In this document: positions 41,447 through 50,659 of the stretch, piece by piece
How positions within the stretch are numbered: the stretch's first letter is position 1
Layout of the letters: every line of letters begins with the position of its first letter
Assembly: GCA_009777735.1 (NCBI GenBank)
Contig: WRLF01000002.1
Span: 1-64,000, forward strand
Reading direction: 5' to 3'
DNA length: 64,000 nucleotides
Source: Treponema sp.
Lineage (GTDB): Bacteria > Spirochaetota > Spirochaetia > Treponematales > Breznakiellaceae
Made by a program: the position numbers and the translations under genes
Notes under the pieces: generated by a model
The model's database searches: none
What the model saw: the letters and a program-made list of their open reading frames with translations, nothing else
Told to the model about the DNA's origin: nothing

Positions 41447-41806
41447 CTAATTTGAAACTTTATACAAAGTCAGCGAAAAGGAAACCCCGTTTTCATCGGA
41501 CCAGTCAATGTACAGCATGTTTCCCCTGATGTCCCACTCGGTTACAACCCTTAATTCTATATTCGTACAGGTTAAAGTCATTGCGTTGAGGAGAATCGAA
41601 TAGCTTCCTTCGTAGTTTCTGGTTACACCGCCTGAAGAAATCCGTGCATTGAATGAGTAATCATCAAAGAAGGAAAACATGTTTCCCCGGTTATCAGCCC
41701 AAGTCCCATACAGCGGGCTTGGCTCTGTGCAGGCGCCAAAGCACATAATTAAAAGTAAACCGCCAATGATCATTCCAATCCGGTAATATATCTGTTTATG
41801 TCTCAT
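41447..41806 (-). CDS. Small lipoprotein, lipocalin-like pattern
   Basis: The product is 119 aa. The lipobox CFGAC gives Cys26. The mature sequence, GTWADNRGNMFSFFDDYSFN, then EGSYSILLNAMTLT and GNMLYIDWSDENGVSFSLTL, follows the layout of short beta-barrel lipocalin-like or META-like domains, but no family is certain. It is the first gene of the envelope operon running left to 34462. The start has no ribosome site and sits six bases after a -10 box. Confidence 0.75.
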   Translation of the reverse strand: MRHKQIYYRIGMIIGGLLLIMCFGACTEPSPLYGTWADNRGNMFSFFDDYSFNARISSGGVTRNYEGSYSILLNAMTLTCTNIELRVVTEWDIRGNMLYIDWSDENGVSFSLTLYKVSN

Positions 41807-41812
41807 ATATAA

Positions 41813-41841
41813 TATATATCGTACATGTTCATTAATTTCAA
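41813..41841 (-). promoter_or_regulatory. Promoter of the Fn3 envelope operon, leaderless
   Basis: TTGAAA (41841-41836) and TATATA (41818-41813) are 17 bp apart on the minus strand, and the ATG at 41806 follows after six bases. Confidence 0.6.
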
Positions 41842-42029
41842 GTCATTTTTAGAAAAATTTTAAAAATCGTCTAGTTGTTTTACCAAATTGCCTGTTTTGT
41901 ATTAAATATGCACCATCGGCTGATGGAGGGGCAAGCAGCGCACCGATATGGTCAAAATGCCCGATGATCAGTAGAATATAAACGAGGAATAATAACCTGA
42001 GATTATTTGATTTTTTGATAATTATCAGC

Positions 42030-42905
42030 ATGGCTGTTTTATGGTATGGACTCATGCCCATGATCGGCGGTTTAATTGAGCGTTACCGATGGCATATATT
42101 CAGGAAGCGTTTCGATGAACTCCGTATGCGCCCCATGCTTGATTACAACCATTACCGGCAGCAGCAGGAGGAGGGCAGGGCGGAAGGTAATGTGCCTTCA
42201 TCTTTCCGCTTTGTTGGGGGGTTCGAGTCTGTAACGGACAGGCAGACTTTATGGATACGCAGTGATGATCTTACCATTCCCGTTTCCCTGAAAGATGCTC
42301 AAACATATCTGCTGCCCCTGCAGAAAAAAGAAGGCTCACCCGAAATATTGGATCCGGGTGATGATGCTCCCGAAAAAATACGCTGGGAAAGGGTTTCCTC
42401 TCTTACCGAAGGTGCAAAGGTTTTTATCGGTGGTCTTTTGGCATGCCGTAACGGGCAATGGAGTTTTGAATCTACGAAAGCGCATCCACTCATGGTGATT
42501 TTTTTTGACGGCGATGACCAGCATCTTGCATCAATGGTAAAACGGGCCGGACGTCATCGCAGTGATTACTGGAATTTCATTACCCCTTTTTCGCTGGTTC
42601 TGGGTGCGCTTAGTCAGATATTCATCGCTGTCCTGTTTATTCCCCGTCCTGCATTCCGCCTGACCGTTATTGTTTCATTTATAGCATTGTTCATTCCATT
42701 ATACCCCATAATTCCACCGGGCCTTTTGTTTTCAATGATTTTCCGTCGTTTAACCTGGAAATCCAGGGTATTGCGGATAAACATCGAGAATGTCAGACAT
42801 TCCGCCGTATTTGCCTATATACTTGAAACGCTGGCCTGGCTTATCCTGCTGACGGGGATCGGACTTAATATCTTTATCCTCAGCCTGGTACTGGCCCTGC
42901 TTTGA
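42030..42905 (+). CDS. Integral membrane protein of unknown function
   Basis: The product is 291 aa from the ATG at 42030. An N-terminal hydrophobic segment (MAVLWYGLMPMIGGL) is followed by a soluble part of about 150 residues and then at least three transmembrane helices from about 180 (ITPFSLVLGALSQIFIAVLF, then LTVIVSFIALFIPLYPIIPP and the final LAWLILLTGIGLNIFILSLV). The soluble part (WIRSDDLTIPVSL, EGAKVFIGGLLACRNGQWSF) resembles no family I can name. GATAAT (42017-42022) ends seven bases before the ATG. A TTG at 42015 is an alternative start. Confidence 0.75.
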   Translation: MAVLWYGLMPMIGGLIERYRWHIFRKRFDELRMRPMLDYNHYRQQQEEGRAEGNVPSSFRFVGGFESVTDRQTLWIRSDDLTIPVSLKDAQTYLLPLQKKEGSPEILDPGDDAPEKIRWERVSSLTEGAKVFIGGLLACRNGQWSFESTKAHPLMVIFFDGDDQHLASMVKRAGRHRSDYWNFITPFSLVLGALSQIFIAVLFIPRPAFRLTVIVSFIALFIPLYPIIPPGLLFSMIFRRLTWKSRVLRINIENVRHSAVFAYILETLAWLILLTGIGLNIFILSLVLALL

Positions 42906-42922
42906 ACAAAAAACAGGGTTAG

Positions 42923-43558
42923 CTAATCATAATCATTGTCGGGTGGAGTATCGTTGTAAGCAGATTGCTCATCAGCATCACTGTATTCACTGTTTTCCTC
43001 ATCTTTGCGGGACTTTGCATAATTCACCGTAAGTGTCCTGCCCCGGAAAACACAACCGTTCAGCGCTTCAATTATCTTTTCGGCAACGGTATCCCTTACC
43101 TGTACAAACGAGTAGTTGTCTAATATACGGATTGCGCCAATGTCTTCCTTGGGTATGGCTGTTTTTGTATTGATAAGCCCCAATATTTCGCGGGGAAAAA
43201 CACGGCGGCTGCGGCCTACATTGAAAAAAAGCCGCTTTGATTCTTCATCAGCAAGGGGGTAGCGCTGGGGTTCCGTCCGGGAACCCTCGTCCTTGTTTTT
43301 GACGGTTTTGCGCCCCTTTGCCGTCTTTGCCGTATAATTGGATCCGCCGGATAAATTGCTGATTGGGCCAAGGGTTTTCCCCTGATCACATAACATCAAA
43401 AGGAAAGCCGTCACTTTTGACCTGTGGAACAATGATACTTCCTTTTTAAACATGCGGTAATACTTGTCGAGCAGATCAGGATCCGCCTCCGCCCTTATGG
43501 TATCAAGGACATGCTCAATTGTTTTTTTTGTTTTTTCTTCATCAAATTGGAGTGACAT
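42923..43558 (-). CDS. Stand-alone DbpA-type RNA-binding protein
   Basis: The product is 211 aa from the ATG at 43558. The C-terminal part from about 110 (KRLFFNVGRSRRVFPREILG, then IGAIRILDNYSFVQVRDTVA and LNGCVFRGRTLTVNYAKSRK) is the RNA-recognition-like domain normally found at the end of DEAD-box helicases DbpA/CsdA. There is no helicase core here. The N-terminus is a small helical domain and a Lys/Thr-rich linker; the tail is acidic. It could be an RNA chaperone or ribosome-assembly factor. The start is supported by a -10 box six bases upstream. Confidence 0.87.
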   Translation of the reverse strand: MSLQFDEEKTKKTIEHVLDTIRAEADPDLLDKYYRMFKKEVSLFHRSKVTAFLLMLCDQGKTLGPISNLSGGSNYTAKTAKGRKTVKNKDEGSRTEPQRYPLADEESKRLFFNVGRSRRVFPREILGLINTKTAIPKEDIGAIRILDNYSFVQVRDTVAEKIIEALNGCVFRGRTLTVNYAKSRKDEENSEYSDADEQSAYNDTPPDNDYD

Positions 43559-43564
43559 AACAAC

Positions 43565-43593
43565 AGAATAACATAATTTCTTTTTTTTTTCAA
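43565..43593 (-). promoter_or_regulatory. Promoter of the DbpA-domain gene, leaderless
   Basis: TTGAAA (43593-43588) and TATTCT (43570-43565) are 17 bp apart on the minus strand, with the ATG at 43558 after six bases. Confidence 0.6.
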
Positions 43594-43653
43594 CCAATTC
43601 TTCCTTAGGGACACTCTCTGGTAAAAAAAAGTCTTTTTTGGCAGAATACAGGC

Positions 43654-44430
43654 ATGGAAAAACTTTCTATTTGGTCTGAAAATCAGGAGGTTCGTTTTCG
43701 CGCTGTTGATACATCGGATTCTATGACATTGAGCGCTGTTTTTGACTTTTTCCAGGAAGCGGCAATCAGTCATGCCGAAAACCTTTCCGTCGGGCGCAGT
43801 GACATGGCACGGGCAAACCAGGTCTGGATACTGTCCCGCATGTCGGTGCAGATTGACCGCAGGCCAAAGTACGGAGAAATTATCACGGTGCGTACATGGC
43901 CCAGGGGCGGTGAAAAGTTGTTTGCCCTGCGCGATTATGACATCCGCGATGCCGATGGAAATGCAGCAGTCCGCGCCAGAAGCTGCTGGGTTATTATTGA
44001 CAGGGAAAAACGGCGCCCCCTGCGGCCTCAGTCCGTAATGAGCCTTATGCCCCTGAACGAAGGTTTGGACTCATTGTCCGCCGCTGTTGGCCTTGAGGAA
44101 AATACTTTACTGCAGAAAACCGCCGAACGCCGGGCAATGTACACCGACATGGATTATAACGGCCATGTCAACAATGTCAGTTATATACGCTGGATAGAAG
44201 ATGCTTTGGATTCCTCCCTGCTGGAAAATGCGCAGTACATGAGGCTGGATATTAATTACCTGAACGAAGTTTTACTGAACGAAGTTATCGGTATATGGAC
44301 TGCGCCGGTTGCTCCGGCGGCAGGAGAGTCCCCGCATATACATGCTTTTGCCATTGAAGGGAAAAAAGAACAGGGCGAAAAAGCCGCCCAGACGGCATTC
44401 CGCGCAGAACTGCGTTTATCAAAAATGTAA
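43654..44430 (+). CDS. Acyl-ACP thioesterase
   Basis: The product is 258 aa with two hot-dog folds, the FatA-like bacterial group. It releases fatty acids from acyl carrier protein. The N-terminal fold shows VRFRAVDTSDSMTLSAVFDF and VWILSRMSVQIDRRPKYGE; the catalytic region is DMDYNGHVNNVSYIRWIEDA, where Asn and His are expected active-site residues. CAGAAT (43642-43647) ends six bases before the ATG and no ribosome site is seen. It is divergent from the RNA-binding gene, with about 95 bp between starts. Confidence 0.92.
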   Translation: MEKLSIWSENQEVRFRAVDTSDSMTLSAVFDFFQEAAISHAENLSVGRSDMARANQVWILSRMSVQIDRRPKYGEIITVRTWPRGGEKLFALRDYDIRDADGNAAVRARSCWVIIDREKRRPLRPQSVMSLMPLNEGLDSLSAAVGLEENTLLQKTAERRAMYTDMDYNGHVNNVSYIRWIEDALDSSLLENAQYMRLDINYLNEVLLNEVIGIWTAPVAPAAGESPHIHAFAIEGKKEQGEKAAQTAFRAELRLSKM

Positions 44431-44444
44431 AAGCGGCACTATCC

Positions 44445-45863
44445 TTACCAGCCAAATTTGAGACCGGCATTGAAGCCGAAACCTGCGCCCTGGAAGCTTT
44501 TCGCAAAGTTTGGTGACTGGAGTGATGCGCCAATGTCAAGTTGGAAGAAACGGAAATTCAGGGAAAAATCGAGGCTGTTCTTCCACTTGCGATCGTTATA
44601 GTTAAACCCCAGGGTAGTAATAAATAAATTTCCTATATCCAGGCGTGTGCTTACACCGCCTTCGAAACCCCATTTTTGCGGATACAAATCGATGCGGGAA
44701 AAACCCAGGGAGGGAATAAGGGTGAGCAAGGGTGAATTTAAGGGACGGTAGTTGGCGTAAAACACTGTTTTGAACGGACGGTACAGCTTAACTGTTTCAT
44801 TGCCGTATTCGGGATCAAAAGAATCGGGGGCATGGTAGGCTCCTTCGCTGATTTTCCCGTCTATTAAATCATCTAAAGTTACCCCGCTTATATTAAAATA
44901 AATGGAGTCTTTAAGATGCATGTAATAATTGAGTTTTCCTCCGATAAACGGGATGTTTACTATATCTACGCCAAGATCAAGCTGTGATAACAGGGGGTAT
45001 TCAAAACCAAGGCTAAAATCAAAACCCAGGCTTTTATTAATGGCAACCTCATTTGAATCATTGCTGCTGCCTTCTGTTATACTTTCCATGTTAACAATTG
45101 AATATATGCGCATGTCATAGTCAATAGACATTTCGCCGCCGCTGCGGTTATACACAATGCCGGGTATTGTGTGGAAAATCGGCACAAATACTGCCGGTCT
45201 TATTCGCACTTTCAGATTATTAACCTGCATGTTTCCGATATTTAAGTCAGGAATATAGAAGAAAAACGGAATGCCAATAATATCGGCAAAGACCGCTGCG
45301 CCGATACCGAATTTATCGTCTTTTGCTTCGGCAAGGCCGTCCAGCAGGTTGTCGGAAAACGACATGTTCCCGTATATATTTATGTGTCCAATGTCTAATC
45401 CAACGCCCCATCTGTCCTTTGTATAATAAAACGATAAAGTTTTTATTGACGCATCGGCATCCAGCTTGATGCCGGATAAGGCAGTTTCAAGGTTAAGTTC
45501 AACCGTTTCCTGGAAAAGATCCATTAGTTTTATATTATTATTTGAAACATTTACGTTTGCATTTGCCAGACCCAATTCAAATGTGCGATCTCTGATAATT
45601 CTTTTCCATGCGAACGATTCCTGTTCTTCGGGTTCTTCTTCAATGTGAACTATCTGTTCTTCCGGCTCTTCATCGGATTCCTCTTCCTCTTCCTCGGCTT
45701 CTTCTTCATCAGATTCTTCTTCATCGGGAATTTCCTGTTCTTCGGTGTCTTCTTCATTTAAATCTTCCGGCCCATTCACTGTGACATAATTGTTGTACAC
45801 TTCCTGTGAGTGCGCGGTAATGGCAAAAGTTAATAAAAGTAAAACGAATATGATTGTTTTCAT
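44445..45863 (-). CDS. Outer-membrane-type protein with acidic linker
   Basis: The product is 472 aa with a signal peptide ending TAHSQ. Residues 35-80 are almost entirely Glu and Asp with a few Ser and Pro, a very acidic spacer. From about 90 onward the sequence is beta-rich, with many aromatic/Gly strands (WGVGLDIGHINIYGNMSFSD, then KWGFEGGVSTRLDIGN), and it ends GFNAGLKFGW, a barrel-like terminal aromatic. It follows the 953-aa lipoprotein by 9 bp in one operon. The two may act together at the outer membrane (inference). Confidence 0.75.
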   Translation of the reverse strand: MKTIIFVLLLLTFAITAHSQEVYNNYVTVNGPEDLNEEDTEEQEIPDEEESDEEEAEEEEEESDEEPEEQIVHIEEEPEEQESFAWKRIIRDRTFELGLANANVNVSNNNIKLMDLFQETVELNLETALSGIKLDADASIKTLSFYYTKDRWGVGLDIGHINIYGNMSFSDNLLDGLAEAKDDKFGIGAAVFADIIGIPFFFYIPDLNIGNMQVNNLKVRIRPAVFVPIFHTIPGIVYNRSGGEMSIDYDMRIYSIVNMESITEGSSNDSNEVAINKSLGFDFSLGFEYPLLSQLDLGVDIVNIPFIGGKLNYYMHLKDSIYFNISGVTLDDLIDGKISEGAYHAPDSFDPEYGNETVKLYRPFKTVFYANYRPLNSPLLTLIPSLGFSRIDLYPQKWGFEGGVSTRLDIGNLFITTLGFNYNDRKWKNSLDFSLNFRFFQLDIGASLQSPNFAKSFQGAGFGFNAGLKFGW

Positions 45864-45872
45864 TTTTGCCCC

Positions 45873-48734
45873 CTAAAGATTAATGGTTACACTGCCGCCG
45901 GCGCTTATGGTGATTGCAATCGGCATTACATTTTTTGGAATACTGATTGTTGCACCGGGAGGGAATGTAATACTTATATCCGGGTAAATCAGGTGATTAT
46001 TGATGGTGTCCCAATGACTGTTATTGAGGGTTATCTCGAATTTACTGTCTTTGCCAACCCTTATCCCTTCATTACCGAACAGCTTGATATCATTTACACT
46101 GCAGTTTATATGGAGGTTTGCCTCACTGATAAACGACATGCCAAAGTCAAGTAAAATGTTCATTGAATTAAGATTAACATCGCCGAATACCGGGTCACTT
46201 ATGTCCTTCCTGCCAAAAAGGTCTTTATCTTCATCAAAAATACCCGGCATTTTAAGTTCCGCTCCCGATTGGGCAATAAATTCCAGGGGGATTATGGTGG
46301 CAAACAGGGCTTTTATTCCGCTGCCCGGATCATCTATTCTGAACATATCCGGCGTAACAATAAAATCAGCAGGCATTTTCATGGTGTAACTGAAACGCAT
46401 TCCGTTGGGTATATCCTGTATAAAACTGTTTATTCCGTCAGAAGAAAGGTCCAGACCTTCGAACTCACCCAGATCGGTGATAAGCGCCGGCAGTAAGTTT
46501 CCTCTGTAGATATATTCTTCGTCGGAAAACTGCGGGAAAGCGTTAAAATTGTTTACGGCTAACGGCCCGTTATATAACATTTCTATGCCGGCTGGTTTTC
46601 CGTCCCATTCCAGATCAAATTCAAGCGATATTCCGCCGCCATCATTCAATACGTTTATGAGCCCGTTTGGCCCGTTCAGGAACAATTTTGCATCAATGCT
46701 GGCGTTCAGGATAATATTGGCCATATAGTCGCTCATTAAATCTTTTAGGTCATAAGGATCCTTGGTCTTTTCGGGAAATGTCCCGGCAAGAAAGCTGTCA
46801 GCCCCTATTTCATTCATAGCCAAATCCAGGTTGATAGCTGCCTGTGCCCAGCCAAATTCCACGCTTATGTCACCTTCCAGTACTAACGGCTCGCTGTCTG
46901 TCAGAGACAATTCGGGGATTCGAATATAATTTGTACCGGGACTGACGGTTGTGCCGGGCACAATTTCAACTTTAATTGTTATTACAGAAACATCATGAAT
47001 ATTTATTGTCGGGTTTATGTCGTCGATGGTAACGAGCCGGTAATCCCCGCCTGTCAGCGGGGTAGGCCCCACTGCACCGTTTTTAAAGATAGAGCTTTCA
47101 AGTTTTACCGCAAATACGTTATTCAGTTCCGGCGGAAAACTGTCAGTATCCATGTTAATTCTCAAATCCATTTTATCAAATGTTATACTTTCAATGAATT
47201 GAGGAATTTTTGCCTCTTCGAAGTCAATTTCTATATCATCAGGGGTGGGGAGAATGTCTGTTTTCCAGTGTACATTCAGTAATTTATTTATCTGCATATC
47301 CAATCCGACATAAATGGGCAGTGTTTTATTCGTTAGATGCTCTCCAAAAAGCTTGAAGTCGATACCATTGTCGGAATTTATGGTAATCCTGCTAATGTTA
47401 CGGGAAATTTTTATGGTGCTGTTGTTTATTTCCAGCAGCGGTGTTTGTTGAGCGAAATTAAATGGCTCGTTAGCGGTAAAAACCCACGGCGTAGCGCTGG
47501 TTAAGCCGTTAAATGGCAAGGCATCGAATAACACCGGTTCCTGTTCCATGGAAATGCTGAATTTTATTTCTTCTCCATTGAGATATGTCCCATTGGCAGC
47601 AGTGGTAACCTTCGCAGTTATTTCAATTTCTCCTTCGCTGATTTGCGCATTGAGAAATCCGGATATATCGATATCAAAATCTTCGATAATGTCGTTAGAC
47701 AGCTCAATCGTGATTTCTTCGGTTTTTAGACCTGTTGCCCCGCTCAGGCCGATATTGGTTATTTTGGGCTGTATGTTCAGATTGTAATATACGGGTTGAA
47801 GATTTGTCTCGCCGGAATACTGATAAGTGATATCTCCAAAATAAAAGTTGGGCGGGTCATTGAAAAAGATTTGCGCTCCTGTGAGGTCTACGGTAATTGT
47901 ATTGGTAAAACCGTTGGCAGCCTGCAAAATGACGTTATTAGTTCCCACAATAGATCCGATTATATTACCATTTGAGTCTCCCTTAAGCGTGATATTATTC
48001 ATTGCAAGAATGAGACCATTCGGGAGAGCAGAACCACCCGGTATTTGAGTTAATGCGACAGTCAGTTCAATTTTATTATCATATCCTGCTGTATTATCGG
48101 TGATAAACACTGATTCAAACGGGTCAGCTAAATTGTCGAATAAAGAAAATTGCGGCAGTTTGGGCAGAGCCGGAAACCATTCTCCTCCGACTGGTATTTG
48201 ACCGGCGGTAGGAACTAACGGAAAAGGTATTTGCTGCGCATAGTTTCCTGCGCCTGATGTATCCTGGTTTATGAGCGCTTCCAGGTTGTCAAATAAATCA
48301 GATATATCAATGTTGATGTTTTTTTCCGGCATTTCCCACGTTAACTCTGACATGTCTAATTTGGCAGATAAATTTTCGCCTAAATCTGTATTCAAATCAT
48401 CTATATCATCCAAATACCCATTGATCTGACTCAAATAATCGTCAGGATTGAATGATTGCACCAAATCCATTTCGTAGCCGATTAAAATGGCCTTTCCGCC
48501 GTTATAATTAACCACATCGTACATTTGAAATCCTTCAGGCAATGAATCCTTTAAACGCTCTGAAATGGTTTTAACAAGGTTAAATTCACCGAATGTTCCC
48601 GGTAAGTTCGTGGTAAACTTATCTGATGATATTATCAGACGCTTGGGCATTACCGGCATTGAACATGCATAACAAAATAAAATAGTATAAGCCGCAATAA
48701 CGGTTAAAAAACCATGTTTTTTTCTCGTTTTCAT
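45873..48734 (-). CDS. Large lipoprotein of unknown function
   Basis: The product is 953 aa from the ATG at 48734. The lipobox LFCYAC gives Cys24. The mature part is beta-rich with repeated phrases such as NINIDISDLF, ITLKGDSNGNIIGSIVG and VTIKVEIVPGT, reminiscent of long AsmA- or lipid-transfer-like beta stacks, but no family is recognised. AGGAG lies about 12 nt before the chosen ATG; a second ATG four codons upstream abuts the same site. The stop is 9 bp before the acidic barrel gene. Size, pairing and position suggest an envelope bridge or secretion role, unproven. Confidence 0.78.
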   Translation of the reverse strand: MKTRKKHGFLTVIAAYTILFCYACSMPVMPKRLIISSDKFTTNLPGTFGEFNLVKTISERLKDSLPEGFQMYDVVNYNGGKAILIGYEMDLVQSFNPDDYLSQINGYLDDIDDLNTDLGENLSAKLDMSELTWEMPEKNINIDISDLFDNLEALINQDTSGAGNYAQQIPFPLVPTAGQIPVGGEWFPALPKLPQFSLFDNLADPFESVFITDNTAGYDNKIELTVALTQIPGGSALPNGLILAMNNITLKGDSNGNIIGSIVGTNNVILQAANGFTNTITVDLTGAQIFFNDPPNFYFGDITYQYSGETNLQPVYYNLNIQPKITNIGLSGATGLKTEEITIELSNDIIEDFDIDISGFLNAQISEGEIEITAKVTTAANGTYLNGEEIKFSISMEQEPVLFDALPFNGLTSATPWVFTANEPFNFAQQTPLLEINNSTIKISRNISRITINSDNGIDFKLFGEHLTNKTLPIYVGLDMQINKLLNVHWKTDILPTPDDIEIDFEEAKIPQFIESITFDKMDLRINMDTDSFPPELNNVFAVKLESSIFKNGAVGPTPLTGGDYRLVTIDDINPTINIHDVSVITIKVEIVPGTTVSPGTNYIRIPELSLTDSEPLVLEGDISVEFGWAQAAINLDLAMNEIGADSFLAGTFPEKTKDPYDLKDLMSDYMANIILNASIDAKLFLNGPNGLINVLNDGGGISLEFDLEWDGKPAGIEMLYNGPLAVNNFNAFPQFSDEEYIYRGNLLPALITDLGEFEGLDLSSDGINSFIQDIPNGMRFSYTMKMPADFIVTPDMFRIDDPGSGIKALFATIIPLEFIAQSGAELKMPGIFDEDKDLFGRKDISDPVFGDVNLNSMNILLDFGMSFISEANLHINCSVNDIKLFGNEGIRVGKDSKFEITLNNSHWDTINNHLIYPDISITFPPGATISIPKNVMPIAITISAGGSVTINL

Positions 48735-48847
48735 ACAATTACTCATCTCCTGTGAGGCGTTTGTATAACAATACCATTTTCTGTTTAAAAAAACAATGTA
48801 TTACAGGCGGACTTTTTCGCTGACAGCAGTCCCGGCGGTAGCGGTAA

Positions 48848-49576
48848 TTATAATTTTTCCAATGGCTGTGCGTTGGGACAGTCCAAAGCGCCAACCCTGA
48901 CATCCGGTTTTGCCCATTTTACCGCATTCGTTATAACTTTCTGAACGGTTTCATGATGATAGATGGGATATGTTTCATGCCCGGGTTGGAAATAGAAAAC
49001 CTTGCCGTATTCACGCTGAAATGTTACGCCGCTTCTGAACACATTGCCGCCCTGAAACCAGCTGATAAAAACCGTTTTTTGCGGTTCGGGAATGCCGAAC
49101 GGTTCGCCGTACATTTCTTCGTGTTCGATTACAAACTGTTCGGGGATTCCGGCAGCGATTGGATGTTCCGGAGCGCATGTCCATATTCGGGTTCTCTCGT
49201 TTGCCTCTCTCCAGGAAAGTGAACCGCTTGTGCCAAGCAGCCGCATAAAAGGTTTTGACTTATGCGCCGAATGGAGAAAGATTATCCCCATGCCCTGCTG
49301 AACATGATTGATGACACGCGCGGCAATGCTATCATCGACTTTATCATGCATTGAATGTCCCCACCAGATGAGAACATCCGTTGCGGCAAGCACCGCTTCC
49401 GGTAATCCCTGTTCGGTATCGGCAAGAACGGCGGTTTTAGCCTGTATGTCTTTATCCTTGTTGAGAAATTCCGCAATGGCAGTGTGTAACCCCTTTGGGT
49501 ATATTCCTGCCACTACAGATTCCTTTTGGAATTCTGAGTATTCGTTCCACACAGTAACAGTAATGCGCTTATCCAT
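48848..49576 (-). CDS. ThuA-like (trehalose-utilisation) protein
   Basis: The product is 242 aa from the ATG at 49576, which has GAGGATTAAC just upstream. The class-I glutamine-amidotransferase-like fold of ThuA is visible: VTVWNEYSEFQ, DVLIWWGHSMHDKVDD, GMGIIFLHSAHKSKPF and RVFYFQPGHETYPIYH-like KVFYFQPGHETYP. ThuA proteins often sit beside Gfo/Idh/MocA dehydrogenases in sugar catabolism, as here. Its ATG is separated from the dehydrogenase stop by a single base. Confidence 0.9.
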   Translation of the reverse strand: MDKRITVTVWNEYSEFQKESVVAGIYPKGLHTAIAEFLNKDKDIQAKTAVLADTEQGLPEAVLAATDVLIWWGHSMHDKVDDSIAARVINHVQQGMGIIFLHSAHKSKPFMRLLGTSGSLSWREANERTRIWTCAPEHPIAAGIPEQFVIEHEEMYGEPFGIPEPQKTVFISWFQGGNVFRSGVTFQREYGKVFYFQPGHETYPIYHHETVQKVITNAVKWAKPDVRVGALDCPNAQPLEKL

Positions 49577-49577
49577 G

Positions 49578-50651
49578 TTAATCCTCACTAAAAAAATATG
49601 GTTTGCCGGTTTTGGCAGCTATATAAATACCTTCCAATATTCTGGTTACGACTGCAGCCTGCTCGGGAAGTACACAAAGTTCTCCTTTGCCGCGAATTGC
49701 ATCGGTAAAGATGCGGGTTTCGATGTCTGCTTCATTTCCCTGAGAAATACCCGTATTGAAATCCGGCTTGATGGTGTATTGCCTGCCGTTTTTGACGCCG
49801 TTGATAATTAGTTCTCTGGCTTTCGGCATATCGGCGCCGGCTTTAGTTCCGCAAAGCGTTGTCACCGCTTCCCTGATTTCCGTTATGTTTAAAGCCCAAC
49901 TGCTTTGCACGATGATCGTTGCGCCGTTTTTCATCACTACAAACCCAAAAGCGGAATCTTCTACGGTAAATTTATCCGGGTCCCAGTGCCCCCAGTCATT
50001 GCCGGTATCTGTATCCTTGTTTAGTTTGTGGTACACCGTACCTGCCGCATACACCGGTTCATAGTTATTCATCATATACAATGTAAGATCCAGTGCGTGG
50101 GTTCCAATGTCTATCAGGGGCCCGCCTCCCTGTGTTTTTTCATCAAGAAAAACACCCCATGCAGGAACAGCCCGCCTGCGCAGGGCGGTTGCTTTGGCAA
50201 AATAAATTTCACCCAGGACACCGCTGTCACATTCTGCCTTGAGGTACAGACTGTCCGGCCTGAACCTGTTTTGATATCCGATTGTCAGGAGTTTTTTACT
50301 TTCGTTACGGGCAGCAATCATGGTTTTGGCTTCGGCATAATTTATTGCCATGGGTTTTTCGCACATTACATGTTTTCCGGCCAGCAATGCAGCGGTTGAT
50401 ATTTCGCAGTGGGAATTATTCGGCGTCAGCACAAAAACGGCATCAAGGTCTTCTTTTATCAATTCCCGGTAGCAGGAAAAAACCTTTCCCCTGCCCCCGC
50501 AAAATTCATTGTTTAACTTTTCCGCTTTTTCCGGGGCAGAATCACAGAAGGCAGTTATCTCCGCATCTTCGAGTTTTTGAATTGACGGCAGATACAGACC
50601 CCGGGCAATTCCTCCGCATCCGATAATGCCGTACCGCAGTTTTGTATGCAT
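49578..50651 (-). CDS. Gfo/Idh/MocA-family oxidoreductase
   Basis: The product is 357 aa. The N-terminal Rossmann fold shows YGIIGCGGIARGLYLPSIQK and the family motif CEKPMAINYAEA (the EKP lysine). The C-terminal alpha/beta domain shows GGGPLIDIGTHALDLTLYMM with the expected Asp and His. It would oxidise or reduce a sugar or inositol derivative with NAD(P). It is co-transcribed with ThuA and follows malQ by 8 bp, so the trio may serve carbohydrate use. Confidence 0.93.
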   Translation of the reverse strand: MHTKLRYGIIGCGGIARGLYLPSIQKLEDAEITAFCDSAPEKAEKLNNEFCGGRGKVFSCYRELIKEDLDAVFVLTPNNSHCEISTAALLAGKHVMCEKPMAINYAEAKTMIAARNESKKLLTIGYQNRFRPDSLYLKAECDSGVLGEIYFAKATALRRRAVPAWGVFLDEKTQGGGPLIDIGTHALDLTLYMMNNYEPVYAAGTVYHKLNKDTDTGNDWGHWDPDKFTVEDSAFGFVVMKNGATIIVQSSWALNITEIREAVTTLCGTKAGADMPKARELIINGVKNGRQYTIKPDFNTGISQGNEADIETRIFTDAIRGKGELCVLPEQAAVVTRILEGIYIAAKTGKPYFFSED

Positions 50652-50659
50652 GACACTAC

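Noticed and set aside
49308-49811. A 167-codon plus-strand frame across the ThuA-like and dehydrogenase genes
   Set aside because: It spans two genes with clear family motifs on the other strand and has no ribosome site.
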